Origin: Amphritea atlantica
GTDB lineage: Bacteria > Pseudomonadota > Gammaproteobacteria > Pseudomonadales > Balneatricaceae
Direction: 5' to 3'
Assembly: GCA_024397875.1 (NCBI GenBank)
Contig: CP073344.1
Location: 2,905,001 to 2,969,000 of the forward strand
DNA: 64,000 bases
The position numbers and the translations under genes were made by a program. Under the pieces are notes generated by a model that was not told the DNA's origin, did no database searches, and saw only the letters and a program-made list of their open reading frames with translations. Positions 6,595 to 17,506 of this stretch are shown here, in pieces (position 1 is the stretch's first letter; every line of letters begins with the position of its first letter).

Positions 6595-7101
6595 ATGTTT
6601 AACACGCTCAACTGTTTCTTCCGCAGCCCCTGGTACTGGCTTGCCATGATATTTGCCGGTATGACGATGGAGTGCATAGCGCTCTATTACCAGTATGTTC
6701 TCAACTATGGTCCCTGTGTACTCTGCATCCACGTACGCATCTGGGTGATGGCCTTTATTCTATTGGGAATCCTGGGGCTCCTTGGCCACAAAAGCCGACC
6801 CATGAATATTCTGATCAGTCTTCTGACCGTGGTTGCCGCTGTCGGGTTAACTGAACGCTCCTGGATGACCTTCGCGATCGAGCGCAACCTGATAGAAGGC
6901 AGTTGTACCATGGGTTCGGGCCTGCCAGACTGGTTTGCACTGGACCGGTGGTTCCCCGCAATGTTTGAGCCCTGGGAACTGTGCGGCTGGACCCCTGAAC
7001 TGCTATTCGGTATTACCATGGCTGAAGCGCTGCTGGTAACCTCGGCGATCGCCGTGATAACCACACTGCTTGCAACGTTCTCCCTGTACAGAAAAGCTTA
7101 A
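6595..7101 (+). CDS. dsbB: Disulfide bond formation protein B
   Basis: 168 residues with four transmembrane segments. It has the two periplasmic cysteine pairs of DsbB at Cys41-Cys44 (GPCVLC) and Cys104-Cys130 (EGSCTMG...WELCGW), the same positions as in E. coli. The inner-membrane protein reoxidises DsbA and passes electrons to ubiquinone. The start at 6595 follows an AT-rich leader and gives the expected short cytoplasmic N-terminus. No dsbA is adjacent in the window. Confidence 0.93.
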   Translation: MFNTLNCFFRSPWYWLAMIFAGMTMECIALYYQYVLNYGPCVLCIHVRIWVMAFILLGILGLLGHKSRPMNILISLLTVVAAVGLTERSWMTFAIERNLIEGSCTMGSGLPDWFALDRWFPAMFEPWELCGWTPELLFGITMAEALLVTSAIAVITTLLATFSLYRKA

Positions 7102-7272
7102 AACCTTTGCTTAACAAAGCGGTACCTTATACTCTCAAACGATGTTGATGAACGCTGTCAGAGGGATCTGCCGAAACAAACGCCGGGCTAAGCTGGTAAC
7201 AGGACCACCGCTAACCCGATCAGAAGAGAAATGAGGCGAAGCGCCCGGCCAACAAGCGGGCCCTTTACATCG

Positions 7273-8244
7273 ATGAAAGACCCCAAAATCATCTTCTTTG
7301 GCCCGGTTGGCGCCGGCAAAACAACCGCTATCGCCACGATCACTAACAACACGTGTGCGACCACTGACGCGCGCATCTCTGATACAGGCCAGCGACGTAA
7401 AAGCAGAACGACAGTGGCAATGGATTATGCGCTGCTGGAAAGCGGTGGTAAACGGATTCACCTGTATGGCACTCCGGGGCAGGAGCGGTTTCGGTTTATG
7501 TGGGAGATGATTTCAACCGAACTGGCCCATGACTGTAGCGGTCACATCATGCTGCTGGATAACACCCGCAACCATCCCCGCAAAGACCTCGAGTTCTACC
7601 TGAATAATTTCACTATGTACAATCCGTCCACCCCTCTGGTTATTGGCGTTACCGGAAGTGATCTGGCGACGACCCCCACCCGGGCTGATTATGCAAGATG
7701 GCTTGCTGAACTGGAGATCAAAGCTCCGCTATTTTTTATCGACGCTCGCCGGACTGAAGATGTACAGCTACTGATTGACGAAATCCTGCAACCGGAAATA
7801 CCCGAAAATGTTGCTGCTGATGATGACAGCCTGTGGCAAACGGAAGAGGAAATGAGTCTCGAGGAACTGTTTGCACCGGACAACCATTACGCGTTATTTA
7901 CACCCGGACTGATTGATGAAGTTGAAAGCATCGACGCGGTAACCGGAACCGCTTTATTGAACTGCCAAAACCACCCCGAACATTCATCCCTGACATACTC
8001 TGAACTGAAAGCACTACAGGCGTTTACTGCCGGGATTCCCCCGGTTCGCCAGCGGATCGATAATCCTGGTTCTGTCGAAAGCTTCTCACTGAATACTCAG
8101 GGAGAGGGGTATTACCTGATTATGCTGGCTGACAACCAGACTTTAGGCGTTCACTGCAATGGGCAGCTAAGCCTGCTTTCCCTCAAGCAGGAGATCGATA
8201 ACCGGTTACAGTGGTCTGACAGATTGGCTATACCGACAGCCTGA
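7273..8244 (+). CDS. Small GTPase fused to a roadblock-like domain
   Basis: About 323 residues from this start. Residues 1-180 form a Ras-like/MglA-type P-loop domain: G1 loop GPVGAGKTT, a conserved switch region RKSRTTVAMDY, and G3 YGTPGQERFRFMW. The G4 motif is degenerate (TGSD instead of NKxD). An acidic linker (DDDSLWQTEEEMSLEELF) leads to a C-terminal domain of about 115 residues whose pattern (LIDEVESIDAVTGTALLNC...) resembles a roadblock/LC7 regulator, the MglB partner fold. The frame is open to an ATG at 7231, but the extra 14 residues are not conserved in character, so 7273 is preferred. A polarity or motility switch is possible; the role is inferred only from domains. Confidence 0.7.
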   Translation: MKDPKIIFFGPVGAGKTTAIATITNNTCATTDARISDTGQRRKSRTTVAMDYALLESGGKRIHLYGTPGQERFRFMWEMISTELAHDCSGHIMLLDNTRNHPRKDLEFYLNNFTMYNPSTPLVIGVTGSDLATTPTRADYARWLAELEIKAPLFFIDARRTEDVQLLIDEILQPEIPENVAADDDSLWQTEEEMSLEELFAPDNHYALFTPGLIDEVESIDAVTGTALLNCQNHPEHSSLTYSELKALQAFTAGIPPVRQRIDNPGSVESFSLNTQGEGYYLIMLADNQTLGVHCNGQLSLLSLKQEIDNRLQWSDRLAIPTA

Positions 8245-8369
8245 TGCATAAGCTTATGTCGAGAATATCCAGCAAACACCACAGTTTCACCGCCCTTCCG
8301 ATTGCACATTCAGGTCCGAATTCTGTACAATCCGTGACCATTTTTACTTTTTAATATAAGGATTGCGCA

Positions 8370-8570
8370 GTGCGTCTGGCAGAAATTGAAGCGATATCTC
8401 TGAATGTGGGCATCACAATCTTCGCCGCTTACGTTTTTTTTATCATCTATGATCTGGCGAAGAAATCAAATGCGGGCAAGTTTGGCACGGCGGTTCTGTT
8501 CTTTGCTCTGGGGCTGGGTCTGACGGCCTTTCTGGTAAAAACAGTCGTCGTCTACATGATGGAAGGCTGA
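8370..8570 (+). CDS. DUF2788 small membrane protein
   Basis: 66 residues starting at GTG, preceded by AAGGA in TATAAGGATTG. Two hydrophobic helices flank the conserved DLAKKSNAGKFGT loop that marks the DUF2788 family. Its function is unknown; it is expected in the inner membrane. It has its own leader after the GTPase gene and is convergent with the HugZ-like gene downstream. Confidence 0.8.
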   Translation: MRLAEIEAISLNVGITIFAAYVFFIIYDLAKKSNAGKFGTAVLFFALGLGLTAFLVKTVVVYMMEG

Positions 8571-8626
8571 GACTGATAATCCCTTTAACGGAAAGTCCGC
8601 CTGCCTGAGCCTCTCCCTCAGCACTC

Positions 8627-10089
<1,463 letters not shown>

Positions 10090-10096
10090 CTCCGTT

Positions 10097-10116
10097 GCGA
10101 CCCCTGCAGGGGTCGC
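10097..10116 (+). terminator. Palindromic hairpin after kdsA
   Basis: A perfect inverted repeat, GCGACCCCTG/CAGGGGTCGC, 8 bp after the stop codon. No T-run follows, so it may be an mRNA-stabilising hairpin rather than an intrinsic terminator. Confidence 0.4.
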
Positions 10117-10244
10117 CAACATCACGTCCTTTACGCTTGCGGTGATATACCTGTCGTTTTGACAGCTATGAGCCTTAACTCTTTGTTAGTCATACTCTAT
10201 TATCGTACAGAATCGTCAGGTTTTTCGATGAAGGGTGCATAGGA

Positions 10245-12230
10245 ATGGCTATACCAAGCGATCTCATATACGACGGACTGGAACCGGGTCAGATCATTGG
10301 CCCGGATCATCACCAGTTCAAACTGACAAGCCAGTTTCAAACGAACCGGTTTGGCCAGCTGTGGTACGCAGAGGACCTGTCCACCAGCCGTTCGGTGCCT
10401 GTCACACTGCAGATATTTGACCCCGCGCTGTTAAGGCATCAGGGATTTATCGACTCAGCACAAAAACATATTGTCCTCAGCAAAAAATTCAAGCACCCGC
10501 ACCTTGCAGAGTATTATGGCATGTTCCGGCATAAAGGCCTGCTGCTGTTCTTTGCCATTGAACTGATGGACGGGCTGACACTGGAAAAGCTGCTTACCAG
10601 TGGTCAGGCCAGTAAGCTCAAAGACAACCAGAAAAAGGGACTGCTGCAGCAACTTGCTACGGCAATAGACACTGCCCATGCCGGGGCCGGACAACCCCAC
10701 AAAGGGATCTGTCCTGCATCGGTCTTTATCAATAAACAAGGGGGCGTGAAGCTGGCGAACTTTGCCTTCGATGAAGCGATGACAATCGCTGACGAGATGA
10801 GCAATACCCCCTCTTCCCATCTGGCCTATCAAGCCCCTGAATCATTTCACCCTAACCCGCTCACTATTGAAGCGGATATTTACGCCTTCGCCTGTATTGT
10901 CTACCACCTGCTAAGCGGCAAAGCGCCCTTTCAGGCCAGTGATGATGAATCAACCCGGGTCCGCAAGGAACTCAATAAGCCGGCCTCACTGAACCCTGAA
11001 CAGTGGGATATTCTGCAGTCAGCTTTCGCTACCGACCCCGAACAACGCCCCCGCCAGGCCAGCCAGCTGTTCAAACAGATAATCGACGCTGGTGATAAAA
11101 AAGAGCGTCAGTCTGAAGAAGATATCCCCGAGCCGCTGCAGGAGGATGTGGCTGAACCACGCAAACTATGGATGTTAAGCGTACCCGACTGGGCCGTATC
11201 AGCACTGATCTTCATTTCTGGCTTTGCGCTTGGTTTCAGCATCGCCTTTTTCATCGGTTGGCAAAACACCGGCGAGGTTAAGACAGCCCTGGAGCAGACC
11301 CACACAGAGCTGCAAAAAGCTCGAGAAGATATTGCCGGCCTGCAACAAACACTACAGGCAGAACGTGAACAACGCTCTGCTGAAACCGGCACCTTACAGA
11401 CTGAGCTGAAAAGTAAAACCGATGAAATCGATGCGCTACATAAAGAGCTGATGAGCGTTAAGTTTGCTGATCCGGACAAGCTAACCGTTTTCACCGACCA
11501 ACTGGATGATGGCTTTAAAGGTCCTCAGATGATTATCATCCCCAGGGGCAGTTTCATCATGGGCGATCAGAAACTGGTCGGCGATGACAACGAGCTGCCC
11601 GCACATCAGGTGACCATCGGTCACAGGTTTGCCCTGTCACGGAACGAAGTGACCTTTAACGACTATGATTACTACGCCCGATCTATGGGGCGTCCGCTAC
11701 CCGACGATGAAGGCTGGGGACGCGGTAACCGCCCGGTGATCAATGTCAGCTGGAAAGACGCAAAAGCCTATGTTCAGTGGCTGGGGCTGCTGACAGGTCA
11801 GCCTTACCGCCTGCCGACTGAAGCCGAGTGGGAGTATGTTGCCCGGGCAGGCACCGACACCAACTACTGGTGGGGTGATCAGTTTGAAGCGCAGCGTGCC
11901 GTCTGTGGCGAGTGTGGCACGGAGTGGGATGGCAAGAAAACAGCACCGGTGGCATCTTTCCCAGCAAATTCATGGGGCATTCATGATATGAGTGGTAATG
12001 TCGATGAATGGGTTGAGGACTGCTATCAGGACGCCTATTTCGGAGCACCCGAAGATGGTTCTGCGATGATAGAGGGTGACTGCGAATTCCGGGTTATGCG
12101 CGGAGGATCCTGGTTCGATATCGACCGGGTGATCCGCTCATCCAGCCGCTACCGCCATCTGCCGGACAGCAGCAAAAACAGCTGGGGATTCCGTATAGCA
12201 CTCGACCTGCCCGATAAACCAACCGAGTAA
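10245..12230 (+). CDS. Membrane-anchored pseudokinase fused to an FGE-sulfatase-fold domain
   Basis: 661 residues. About 28-285 have a Ser/Thr kinase fold (FKLTSQFQTNRFGQLWYAED, APESF, ADIYAFACIVYHLLSGKAPF), but the key sites are lost: VTLQIF replaces the VAIK lysine, GICPASVFIN replaces HRD-KPxN, and ANFAF replaces DFG. A transmembrane helix (about 310-335) and a coiled coil (about 340-400) follow. Residues about 425-655 are an FGE/SUMF1 domain (PRGSFIMGD, LPTEAEWEYVARAG, MSGNVDEW, MRGGSWFD). The two catalytic cysteines of true formylglycine-generating enzymes are absent: GGSWFDIDRVIRSSSRYRH stands where the family has Cys. It is likely a scaffold or sensor. AAGGG precedes the ATG. The stop lies 2 bp before the DUF4139 gene, so the pair is probably co-translated. 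Confidence 0.85.
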   Translation: MAIPSDLIYDGLEPGQIIGPDHHQFKLTSQFQTNRFGQLWYAEDLSTSRSVPVTLQIFDPALLRHQGFIDSAQKHIVLSKKFKHPHLAEYYGMFRHKGLLLFFAIELMDGLTLEKLLTSGQASKLKDNQKKGLLQQLATAIDTAHAGAGQPHKGICPASVFINKQGGVKLANFAFDEAMTIADEMSNTPSSHLAYQAPESFHPNPLTIEADIYAFACIVYHLLSGKAPFQASDDESTRVRKELNKPASLNPEQWDILQSAFATDPEQRPRQASQLFKQIIDAGDKKERQSEEDIPEPLQEDVAEPRKLWMLSVPDWAVSALIFISGFALGFSIAFFIGWQNTGEVKTALEQTHTELQKAREDIAGLQQTLQAEREQRSAETGTLQTELKSKTDEIDALHKELMSVKFADPDKLTVFTDQLDDGFKGPQMIIIPRGSFIMGDQKLVGDDNELPAHQVTIGHRFALSRNEVTFNDYDYYARSMGRPLPDDEGWGRGNRPVINVSWKDAKAYVQWLGLLTGQPYRLPTEAEWEYVARAGTDTNYWWGDQFEAQRAVCGECGTEWDGKKTAPVASFPANSWGIHDMSGNVDEWVEDCYQDAYFGAPEDGSAMIEGDCEFRVMRGGSWFDIDRVIRSSSRYRHLPDSSKNSWGFRIALDLPDKPTE

Positions 12231-12232
12231 CA

Positions 12233-13669
12233 GTGATGCTTAAATTCCAGACCTCTGTCCGTCTATCCGCCGTAATGCCCGCACTGATTTTAAGTGCCCT
12301 GGCCAGTACAGCGCTACACGCCGCCCCACTGACCGTCGATTCTGAGAAACAAAAAGACCTGAGCATTACCCTTTACAATCAGAATCTGGGACTGGTAAGA
12401 GATGTCCGCAGCCTGCCCCGCATCAATCCGGGACAGACACTCTATATACGGGATGTCAGCCATCAGATTATGAGTCAGACCCTGCAGGTGGAGAATGCCG
12501 GTAAAATCCTCGAGCAGAACCTCAACAACAACCTTATCTCAGTGTACGCGCTGCTTAACGCCTATACCGGAAAGACGCTGCAACTGGCACGCTTTAACAG
12601 TGTCAGCGGCAGTGAAACAATCATCGATTCCGTGTTGCTGAGTTCTGATGGAAATCAGGCACTGGTTGAGTACCAGGGACGGGTAGAGACAGTCCCGGTC
12701 AACCAGCAGGGCTGGCGCTTTATCTTTCCATCATTACCGGAAGGTATGCAGGCCCGGCCAAGCCTCGAGATCCGCTCTGCGGGTACCCCACAATCCAGCG
12801 ATGCAGTGCTGACCTACCTGACCTCGGGACTCAGCTGGCAGATGGATTACGCCCTGGTACTGAACAATAAAGGGGATCAGCTTAAGCTCGATGGCCTGGC
12901 AACGCTTATCAACAATACCGGTGTGGATTTCAAAAATAGTAAAGTGCTGCTGATGGCCGGTCAGGTAAATCAGCCACCCGCTCCTATGCTGCGCCAGAAA
13001 ACCGCGATGCTGATGGCAGAATCGATGGCTGACAGCGGCTCACCTCAGGCATTCCAGGATTACCAACTCTATAAGCTGCCCCAGCGGGCCAGCCTGCTGA
13101 ACGGACAGACCAAACAGGTCAGCCTGATCAGTTCTGACACAGTGGCGGCAGAGAAGAGTTATCACTATGCATTTCAGGTATACCCCACTCTTGACCGACA
13201 GACCTATGATCAGAAACCGGATATCAGGATCAGCTTTATCAACGGTCAGAAAGAGGGACTGGGATTTCCGCTGCCAGCTGGCACCGCCAGAGTCTTTAGT
13301 CCTGACGCAGAGGGACTCAAGCATTTTATTGGCAGCGCTAATATTCAAAACAGCAGTAAGGGCCAGAAAGTTAACCTGCCGGTTGGCAAAGCATTCGATC
13401 TGACAATTAAACGGCAACAGACGCTGTTTGAGAAAAACTACGATAGCTTCCTGAACGGTTATGAACTGCAACTGAGCAACAGTAGCGACCAGACCAAACA
13501 GATTGAGATAACCGCTAATTTCCATCAGGACTGGAAAGTAACTGAGAGCAACCAGCCATATACCCGGGTAAACGCCAGCCAGCTGCGCTGGACAATCAGC
13601 TTACCAGCAGAAAGTTCTACCCAGCTGAAATTTAAAACTGAACTTAAAAGCCTGCAGAAGAAAAACTAA
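12233..13669 (+). CDS. DUF4139 exported protein
   Basis: 478 residues with an N-terminal signal peptide ending about ALHAAP. The body matches DUF4139: SITLYNQNLGLVRDVR at the start, YLTSGLSWQMDYALVLNN and FNSVSGSETIIDS in the middle, and a C-terminal beta-rich region YELQLSNSSDQTKQIEI. The function of the family is unknown; it is expected in the periplasm or outer surface. The gene follows the pseudokinase-FGE gene by 2 bp, which suggests a joint envelope function. Either of the two first Met codons could be used. Confidence 0.85.
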   Translation: MMLKFQTSVRLSAVMPALILSALASTALHAAPLTVDSEKQKDLSITLYNQNLGLVRDVRSLPRINPGQTLYIRDVSHQIMSQTLQVENAGKILEQNLNNNLISVYALLNAYTGKTLQLARFNSVSGSETIIDSVLLSSDGNQALVEYQGRVETVPVNQQGWRFIFPSLPEGMQARPSLEIRSAGTPQSSDAVLTYLTSGLSWQMDYALVLNNKGDQLKLDGLATLINNTGVDFKNSKVLLMAGQVNQPPAPMLRQKTAMLMAESMADSGSPQAFQDYQLYKLPQRASLLNGQTKQVSLISSDTVAAEKSYHYAFQVYPTLDRQTYDQKPDIRISFINGQKEGLGFPLPAGTARVFSPDAEGLKHFIGSANIQNSSKGQKVNLPVGKAFDLTIKRQQTLFEKNYDSFLNGYELQLSNSSDQTKQIEITANFHQDWKVTESNQPYTRVNASQLRWTISLPAESSTQLKFKTELKSLQKKN

Positions 13670-13685
13670 CGCTCATTTATTCTGC

Positions 13686-13708
13686 GCCCCGGCAAACCGT
13701 GCCGGGGC
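13686..13708. terminator. GC-rich hairpin between convergent genes
   Basis: GCCCCGGC / GCCGGGGC, an 8 bp stem with a 7-base loop, 17 bp after the DUF4139 stop. No clear T-run on either strand, so termination is only possible. Confidence 0.4.
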
Positions 13709-13776
13709 CTGGAAGACTCAATTATCAACACAGCCACTCTGCAGATAAGCCATAGCACGTCTCAACAGCCGACTGT

Positions 13777-14250
13777 TTAGTCGCGGTCCGCGTCGAGCAG
13801 ATCAAGCCAATAGGCGGCATCAGTATCAGATTTTTTCTGCTCCAGTTCACCTTTATTGCAAATATCAACCATCCGCCTGAGCGCCAGGATATGCCCTGAT
13901 TCAGCGGCCTGACGATAATACTTAACCGCCTTTGCCGGATCGGCCGGGTAGTTCTGATACCCCACCTCAAATATTTTGCCCATCTGATAAGCCGCTTTAC
14001 TGTCGCCCTTATCAGCCGCCCGCTGCAGATAGATCAATCCCTGTATCCGGTTGTTGATGCCCTCGCCCCGGAAGTGCAGCAGATGCCCATAAACAGACAG
14101 GGCGCGAACACTTCCATAATCAGCAGCATAGCGAAACAGCTTCATTACAAACCTGTGTTTTGCCTCAGACCTTTTCAGTACTGGCAGATGAAACAGCCGG
14201 AAAGCGATCCAGCCCAGCAGCGGAGCGATCAATGTCATAAAAAAACGCAT
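13777..14250 (-). CDS. Sel1-repeat (TPR-like) protein
   Basis: 157 residues. A hydrophobic N-terminus (MTLIAPLLGWIAFRLF) may anchor it in the inner membrane. Sel1-like repeats follow: ALSVYGHLLHFRGEG..., LIYLQRAADKGDSKAAYQMGKIFEVGY and AVKYYRQAAESGHILALRRM. Such repeats bind proteins; the partner is unknown. It is a single gene convergent with DUF4139 and separated from divergent cysK by 381 bp. Confidence 0.8.
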   Translation of the reverse strand: MRFFMTLIAPLLGWIAFRLFHLPVLKRSEAKHRFVMKLFRYAADYGSVRALSVYGHLLHFRGEGINNRIQGLIYLQRAADKGDSKAAYQMGKIFEVGYQNYPADPAKAVKYYRQAAESGHILALRRMVDICNKGELEQKKSDTDAAYWLDLLDADRD

Positions 14251-14631
14251 CAGAATACCTTAGCTGAGAGATGATTAACCCGGACACAGTATCAGAATTT
14301 TCTCATATTAAAACCGCTTAACGCTAAGGTTTAACATGCCCGCTATACAGGCATCGCTTCTGCAAGTGTAGTTGATCGACCTCTTGCTGTTTTATACTCA
14401 CAACACATACGGTAAACAGAGGCGTTACAACCCCGGATAAACGGTCTGAGTCTATCACTTGCTATAAACGAATTATTGCGCTTAAATCAGTTACAGTTTG
14501 GCTATAGAAATACATTTTTTAATAGCTTAAAAGAATATATTTAAACCGTAATAAAACCTTAAGTACGGTCGAAAGAGTCTTAAACAGGGGCCTCTGCGAC
14601 CGGTTATTTTTCAGTCGTTACAGGTACTCAC
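14251..14631. other. Gene-free region upstream of cysK
   Basis: An AT-rich 381 bp stretch between the divergent sel1-like gene and cysK. No ORF or RNA gene is recognised. It presumably holds the cysK promoter and a CysB-binding region, which would be expected for this gene, but no site can be named with confidence. Confidence 0.4.
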
Positions 14632-15600
14632 ATGAAAACATTTGAAGATAATTCACTGACGATCGGTGAAACCCCTCTGGTTCACCTGAACAGAATTGCA
14701 CCTGGAAAGAGAATCTACGCCAAGCTGGAAAGCCGTAATCCGGCAGGCTCTGTTAAATGCCGTATCGGGGCGAACATGATCTGGGCTGCTGAGGAAAATG
14801 GTACGCTGAAACCCGGCATGACGCTGGTTGAACCGACATCGGGTAACACCGGTGTTGCTCTGGCTTTTGTGGCGGCCTCGCGGGGCTATAAGCTAACCCT
14901 GACAATGCCCTCTTCTATGAGTCTTGAACGTCGTAAACTGATGAAAGCACTGGGGGCTGAAATTGTCCTGACCGAACCTGCCAAGGGCATGAAAGGTGCG
15001 ATTGAAAAAGCTCAGGAAATCGTCAACAGCGATCCTCAAAGTCACCTGATGCTGCAACAGTTTGAAAACCCGGCAAACCCTGATATCCATGAGAAAACCA
15101 CCGGACCGGAGATCTGGAACGATACCGATGGCCTGATCGATATTCTGGTTGCCGGTGTGGGTACTGGCGGAACCATCAGTGGGGTATCACGCTTTATCAA
15201 ACAGCAAAAAGGTAAAGCGATCACAGCTGTTGCCGTTGAGCCTACCGCATCTCCGATTATCACTCAGACACTAAACGGTGAAGAGCTCAAGCCCTCTCCG
15301 CACAAGATTCAGGGCATCGGGGCGGGTTTCGTGCCCAAAAACCTTGACCTGTCTATGGTTGATCAGGTTGAGCAGGTTTCCAATGAAGATGCGATTGAGG
15401 TGGCTCGCCAGCTCATGCTGCAAGAAGGTATTCTGGCGGGCATCTCCTGCGGCGCAGCTCTTAGCGCAGCGATGAAGGTTGCCGAGCAGCCCGGAAATGC
15501 CGACAAAATGATCGTTGTCATTCTCCCTGACTCGGGCGAGCGCTACCTCTCTACGCCCCTGTTTGAAGGGATGTTCAGCGATAATGAGTTAGTTCAGTAG
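14632..15600 (+). CDS. cysK: Cysteine synthase A (O-acetylserine sulfhydrylase)
   Basis: 322 residues. The PLP lysine is Lys42 in [11 protein letters not shown]. The phosphate and substrate loops [16 protein letters not shown] and [16 protein letters not shown] are present, as is [11 protein letters not shown]. It makes cysteine from O-acetylserine and sulfide in the cytoplasm. The N-terminus [17 protein letters not shown] matches CysK rather than CysM. It is a single gene with a strong terminator 22 bp after the stop. Confidence 0.95.
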   Translation: MKTFEDNSLTIGETPLVHLNRIAPGKRIYAKLESRNPAGSVKCRIGANMIWAAEENGTLKPGMTLVEPTSGNTGVALAFVAASRGYKLTLTMPSSMSLERRKLMKALGAEIVLTEPAKGMKGAIEKAQEIVNSDPQSHLMLQQFENPANPDIHEKTTGPEIWNDTDGLIDILVAGVGTGGTISGVSRFIKQQKGKAITAVAVEPTASPIITQTLNGEELKPSPHKIQGIGAGFVPKNLDLSMVDQVEQVSNEDAIEVARQLMLQEGILAGISCGAALSAAMKVAEQPGNADKMIVVILPDSGERYLSTPLFEGMFSDNELVQ

Positions 15601-15621
15601 TGCTGCAAAGCTAAAACGAAA

Positions 15622-15647
15622 AAACCGGGCCTGGCCCGGTTTTTTTC
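15622..15647 (+). terminator. Rho-independent terminator of cysK
   Basis: Stem AAACCGGGC / GGCCCGGTTT (tight loop) followed by seven T. Confidence 0.9.
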
Positions 15648-15667
15648 TTAACTACATCGGATGATAT

Positions 15668-15865
15668 TCAGGACACCATTCTCCGAATCTCATCATGACT
15701 TGGAAACTTTGGCAGGTGATCAACAAAAACTTTACCATTGCTCAGTTTCTTCACGGTGTACCAACGCGCTTTACGCTCATCACCTTTGAAGTGGCCATCC
15801 ACCTCAAAGTTTTCACCATCTACGCCCAGTACTGCAATCGTTCTTTTTATCGCCTCATTTTGCAT
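15668..15865 (-). CDS. Small conserved-looking hypothetical protein
   Basis: 65 residues with good coding character (IAVLGVDGENFEVDGHF, RKARWYTVKKLSNGKVFVDH), basic, with no membrane segment. No family is recognised. It reads towards the cysK terminator and has its own 188 bp upstream region shared with no other gene. A small beta-rich domain seems likely from the alternating pattern. Confidence 0.55.
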   Translation of the reverse strand: MQNEAIKRTIAVLGVDGENFEVDGHFKGDERKARWYTVKKLSNGKVFVDHLPKFPSHDEIRRMVS

Positions 15866-16053
15866 AGTCGGCTCCGCTTTCTTATATTTGCACTCTGCTT
15901 TTTATGCAGACCCTGCTTGCGCCCGTCTTCGCAGGCTACAATGTCTGGAACTGCTACTAATATCTCCGGAATTTTCCAATCCCTTAAGTTTAGTCTATTG
16001 GATCAATTTGACAAATCAGTGACGTTTTTCAGTCGCTCCTGTTACAGCAGGAA

Positions 16054-16977
16054 TCAGGCCTGCTTTTCCAGCCACTGCGGTGAGGGTGCAAAGAAAGCCT
16101 GACCGGTAACCGCCGACGTAAAGTCCATCAGATGATCATGGTGACCCGCACTGTCTCCCAAAACCATACTTTCCAGCATTTTCGTAAAAGGCTCAGGAGA
16201 ACGGCAGTAAGAGACAAACACCAACCCTTTTCGACTCAGGTTGCCATAGGGCATGCTATGCCGCAAAATCTCAATTGAACGCCCCTCAGTGTCCTTCAAT
16301 GAGACCCGTTTGGTATGCGCAAAGGCGGCTTTATCTGCGCTGGCATATTCACGATTTTCCTCTTTGGTCCGACCCAGAATATCCTCCTGCTGTTTAACCG
16401 TGATCTGGTTCCAGGCTTTCAGATCATGCTCATACCGCTGTAGGTGTATATAACTGCCGCCGCTAAAAGCGGGATCTTCGTCTCCCACCAGTGCAACCTC
16501 TGCCCGGTGATCGCCTTCAGGATTTTCCGTACCATCGACAAAGCCGGTCAGATCTCTGCTGTCGAGATAGCGAAAGCCGTGTATCTCTTCAGCCAGAGTC
16601 ACATCATCACCCAGCTTTTCGGTAAGCAACACAGCGGCTTCGTAGTTAAGATCATGACGCTCAGAACGGATATGCAGCAACAGATCAACCGGGGTATGTG
16701 GCATGTTTATCGCGCCGCTGCTCAAAGCGGGAAAAGCGGTTAACTGCGCAGGTCTTTGCTCCGGGCTGAGCTGATCCCAGTATTCACTGCCGATGGCAAC
16801 AGTGATGTGCATATCGGCATCAGGATATTGCCGTCTGAACTTCAGCTCAGTGGCGGGAATTTCAGCGAGAATCCGGCGCAGCTTGCCACTGGCCTCGTGT
16901 GTGCGGGCAATTTTGAGGGTAATAAACAGGGCATCAGCGTTAGCTTCGGCCGTAATACCAGACTGAAAACGGGTCAT
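16054..16977 (-). CDS. Dyp-type haem peroxidase (YfeX-like)
   Basis: 307 residues from the ATG at 16977, chosen over 16989 because GGAG lies 6 nt before it. The Dyp-family motif GFVDGTENP (distal Asp) is present, with HGFRYLDSRDLTG, SYIHLQRYEHDL, the proximal His region LRHSMPYGN and the haem-pocket strand GLVFVSYCRSPEPF. The enzyme uses hydrogen peroxide to oxidise porphyrin-like or dye substrates. There is no Tat signal, so it is cytoplasmic, like E. coli YfeX. It stands alone. Confidence 0.92.
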   Translation of the reverse strand: MTRFQSGITAEANADALFITLKIARTHEASGKLRRILAEIPATELKFRRQYPDADMHITVAIGSEYWDQLSPEQRPAQLTAFPALSSGAINMPHTPVDLLLHIRSERHDLNYEAAVLLTEKLGDDVTLAEEIHGFRYLDSRDLTGFVDGTENPEGDHRAEVALVGDEDPAFSGGSYIHLQRYEHDLKAWNQITVKQQEDILGRTKEENREYASADKAAFAHTKRVSLKDTEGRSIEILRHSMPYGNLSRKGLVFVSYCRSPEPFTKMLESMVLGDSAGHHDHLMDFTSAVTGQAFFAPSPQWLEKQA

Positions 16978-17105
16978 AACGAACTCCATATCGTGTAAAA
17001 CTCAATACCGTAAATAGATTTGGCAACTGAATTAAGCTTAACGCTTATAACGACCGGATTAAACTCGTGATTAAGGCTTTCTGACAAGATAAAGGCAGGG
17101 TGAAA

Positions 17106-17486
17106 CTAGCGGTATAAAACCTCACAACCATATTTCAGTTCCAGCGGCAGACGCTCTTTACGGGTCATGCCTTTTACTACCAGTCCGTAAGAGCGGTCAA
17201 TCATCCTCTCCAATTCTCCCGCAGGGATACTTCCATCAAGCACAACCGTATTCCAGTGACGCTTATTCATATGATATCCGGGCAGAACTGCAGTGAATAT
17301 ATCCCGCAGCATCTGCGCTTCTGCAGGGTCACACTTAAGATTCATTCTCGCGACACCCTCTTCAACGGAGAGCGTCGCAAACATCTTATTGTGCACTTTC
17401 ATAACCGCAATATGGGGATAAAAGGGGAAATCCTCCCAGGCTTCCGGACGACTGAGCATATAATTGCGGGCTGTCTGGTAATCCAT
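17106..17486 (-). CDS. MmcQ/YjbR family protein
   Basis: 126 residues from the ATG at 17486, the family start (MDYQTARNYMLSRPEAWEDFPF). The frame remains open to 17549, but that part overlaps the rhodanese gene. Conserved YjbR pattern: HNKMFATL, LKCDPAEAQMLRD, YHMNKRHWNTVVLDG and IDRSYGLVVKGM. These are small CyaY-like-fold proteins proposed to bind DNA; the role is unknown. It lies 20 bp downstream of the sulfurtransferase gene in the same direction, so the two are probably co-transcribed. Confidence 0.85.
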   Translation of the reverse strand: MDYQTARNYMLSRPEAWEDFPFYPHIAVMKVHNKMFATLSVEEGVARMNLKCDPAEAQMLRDIFTAVLPGYHMNKRHWNTVVLDGSIPAGELERMIDRSYGLVVKGMTRKERLPLELKYGCEVLYR

Positions 17487-17506
17487 AAGTATCTCTGTCC
17501 GAACCG

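Noticed and set aside
12019..12220. Active formylglycine-generating enzyme
   Set aside because: The segment aligned with the catalytic Cys pair has Asp and hydrophobic residues instead.
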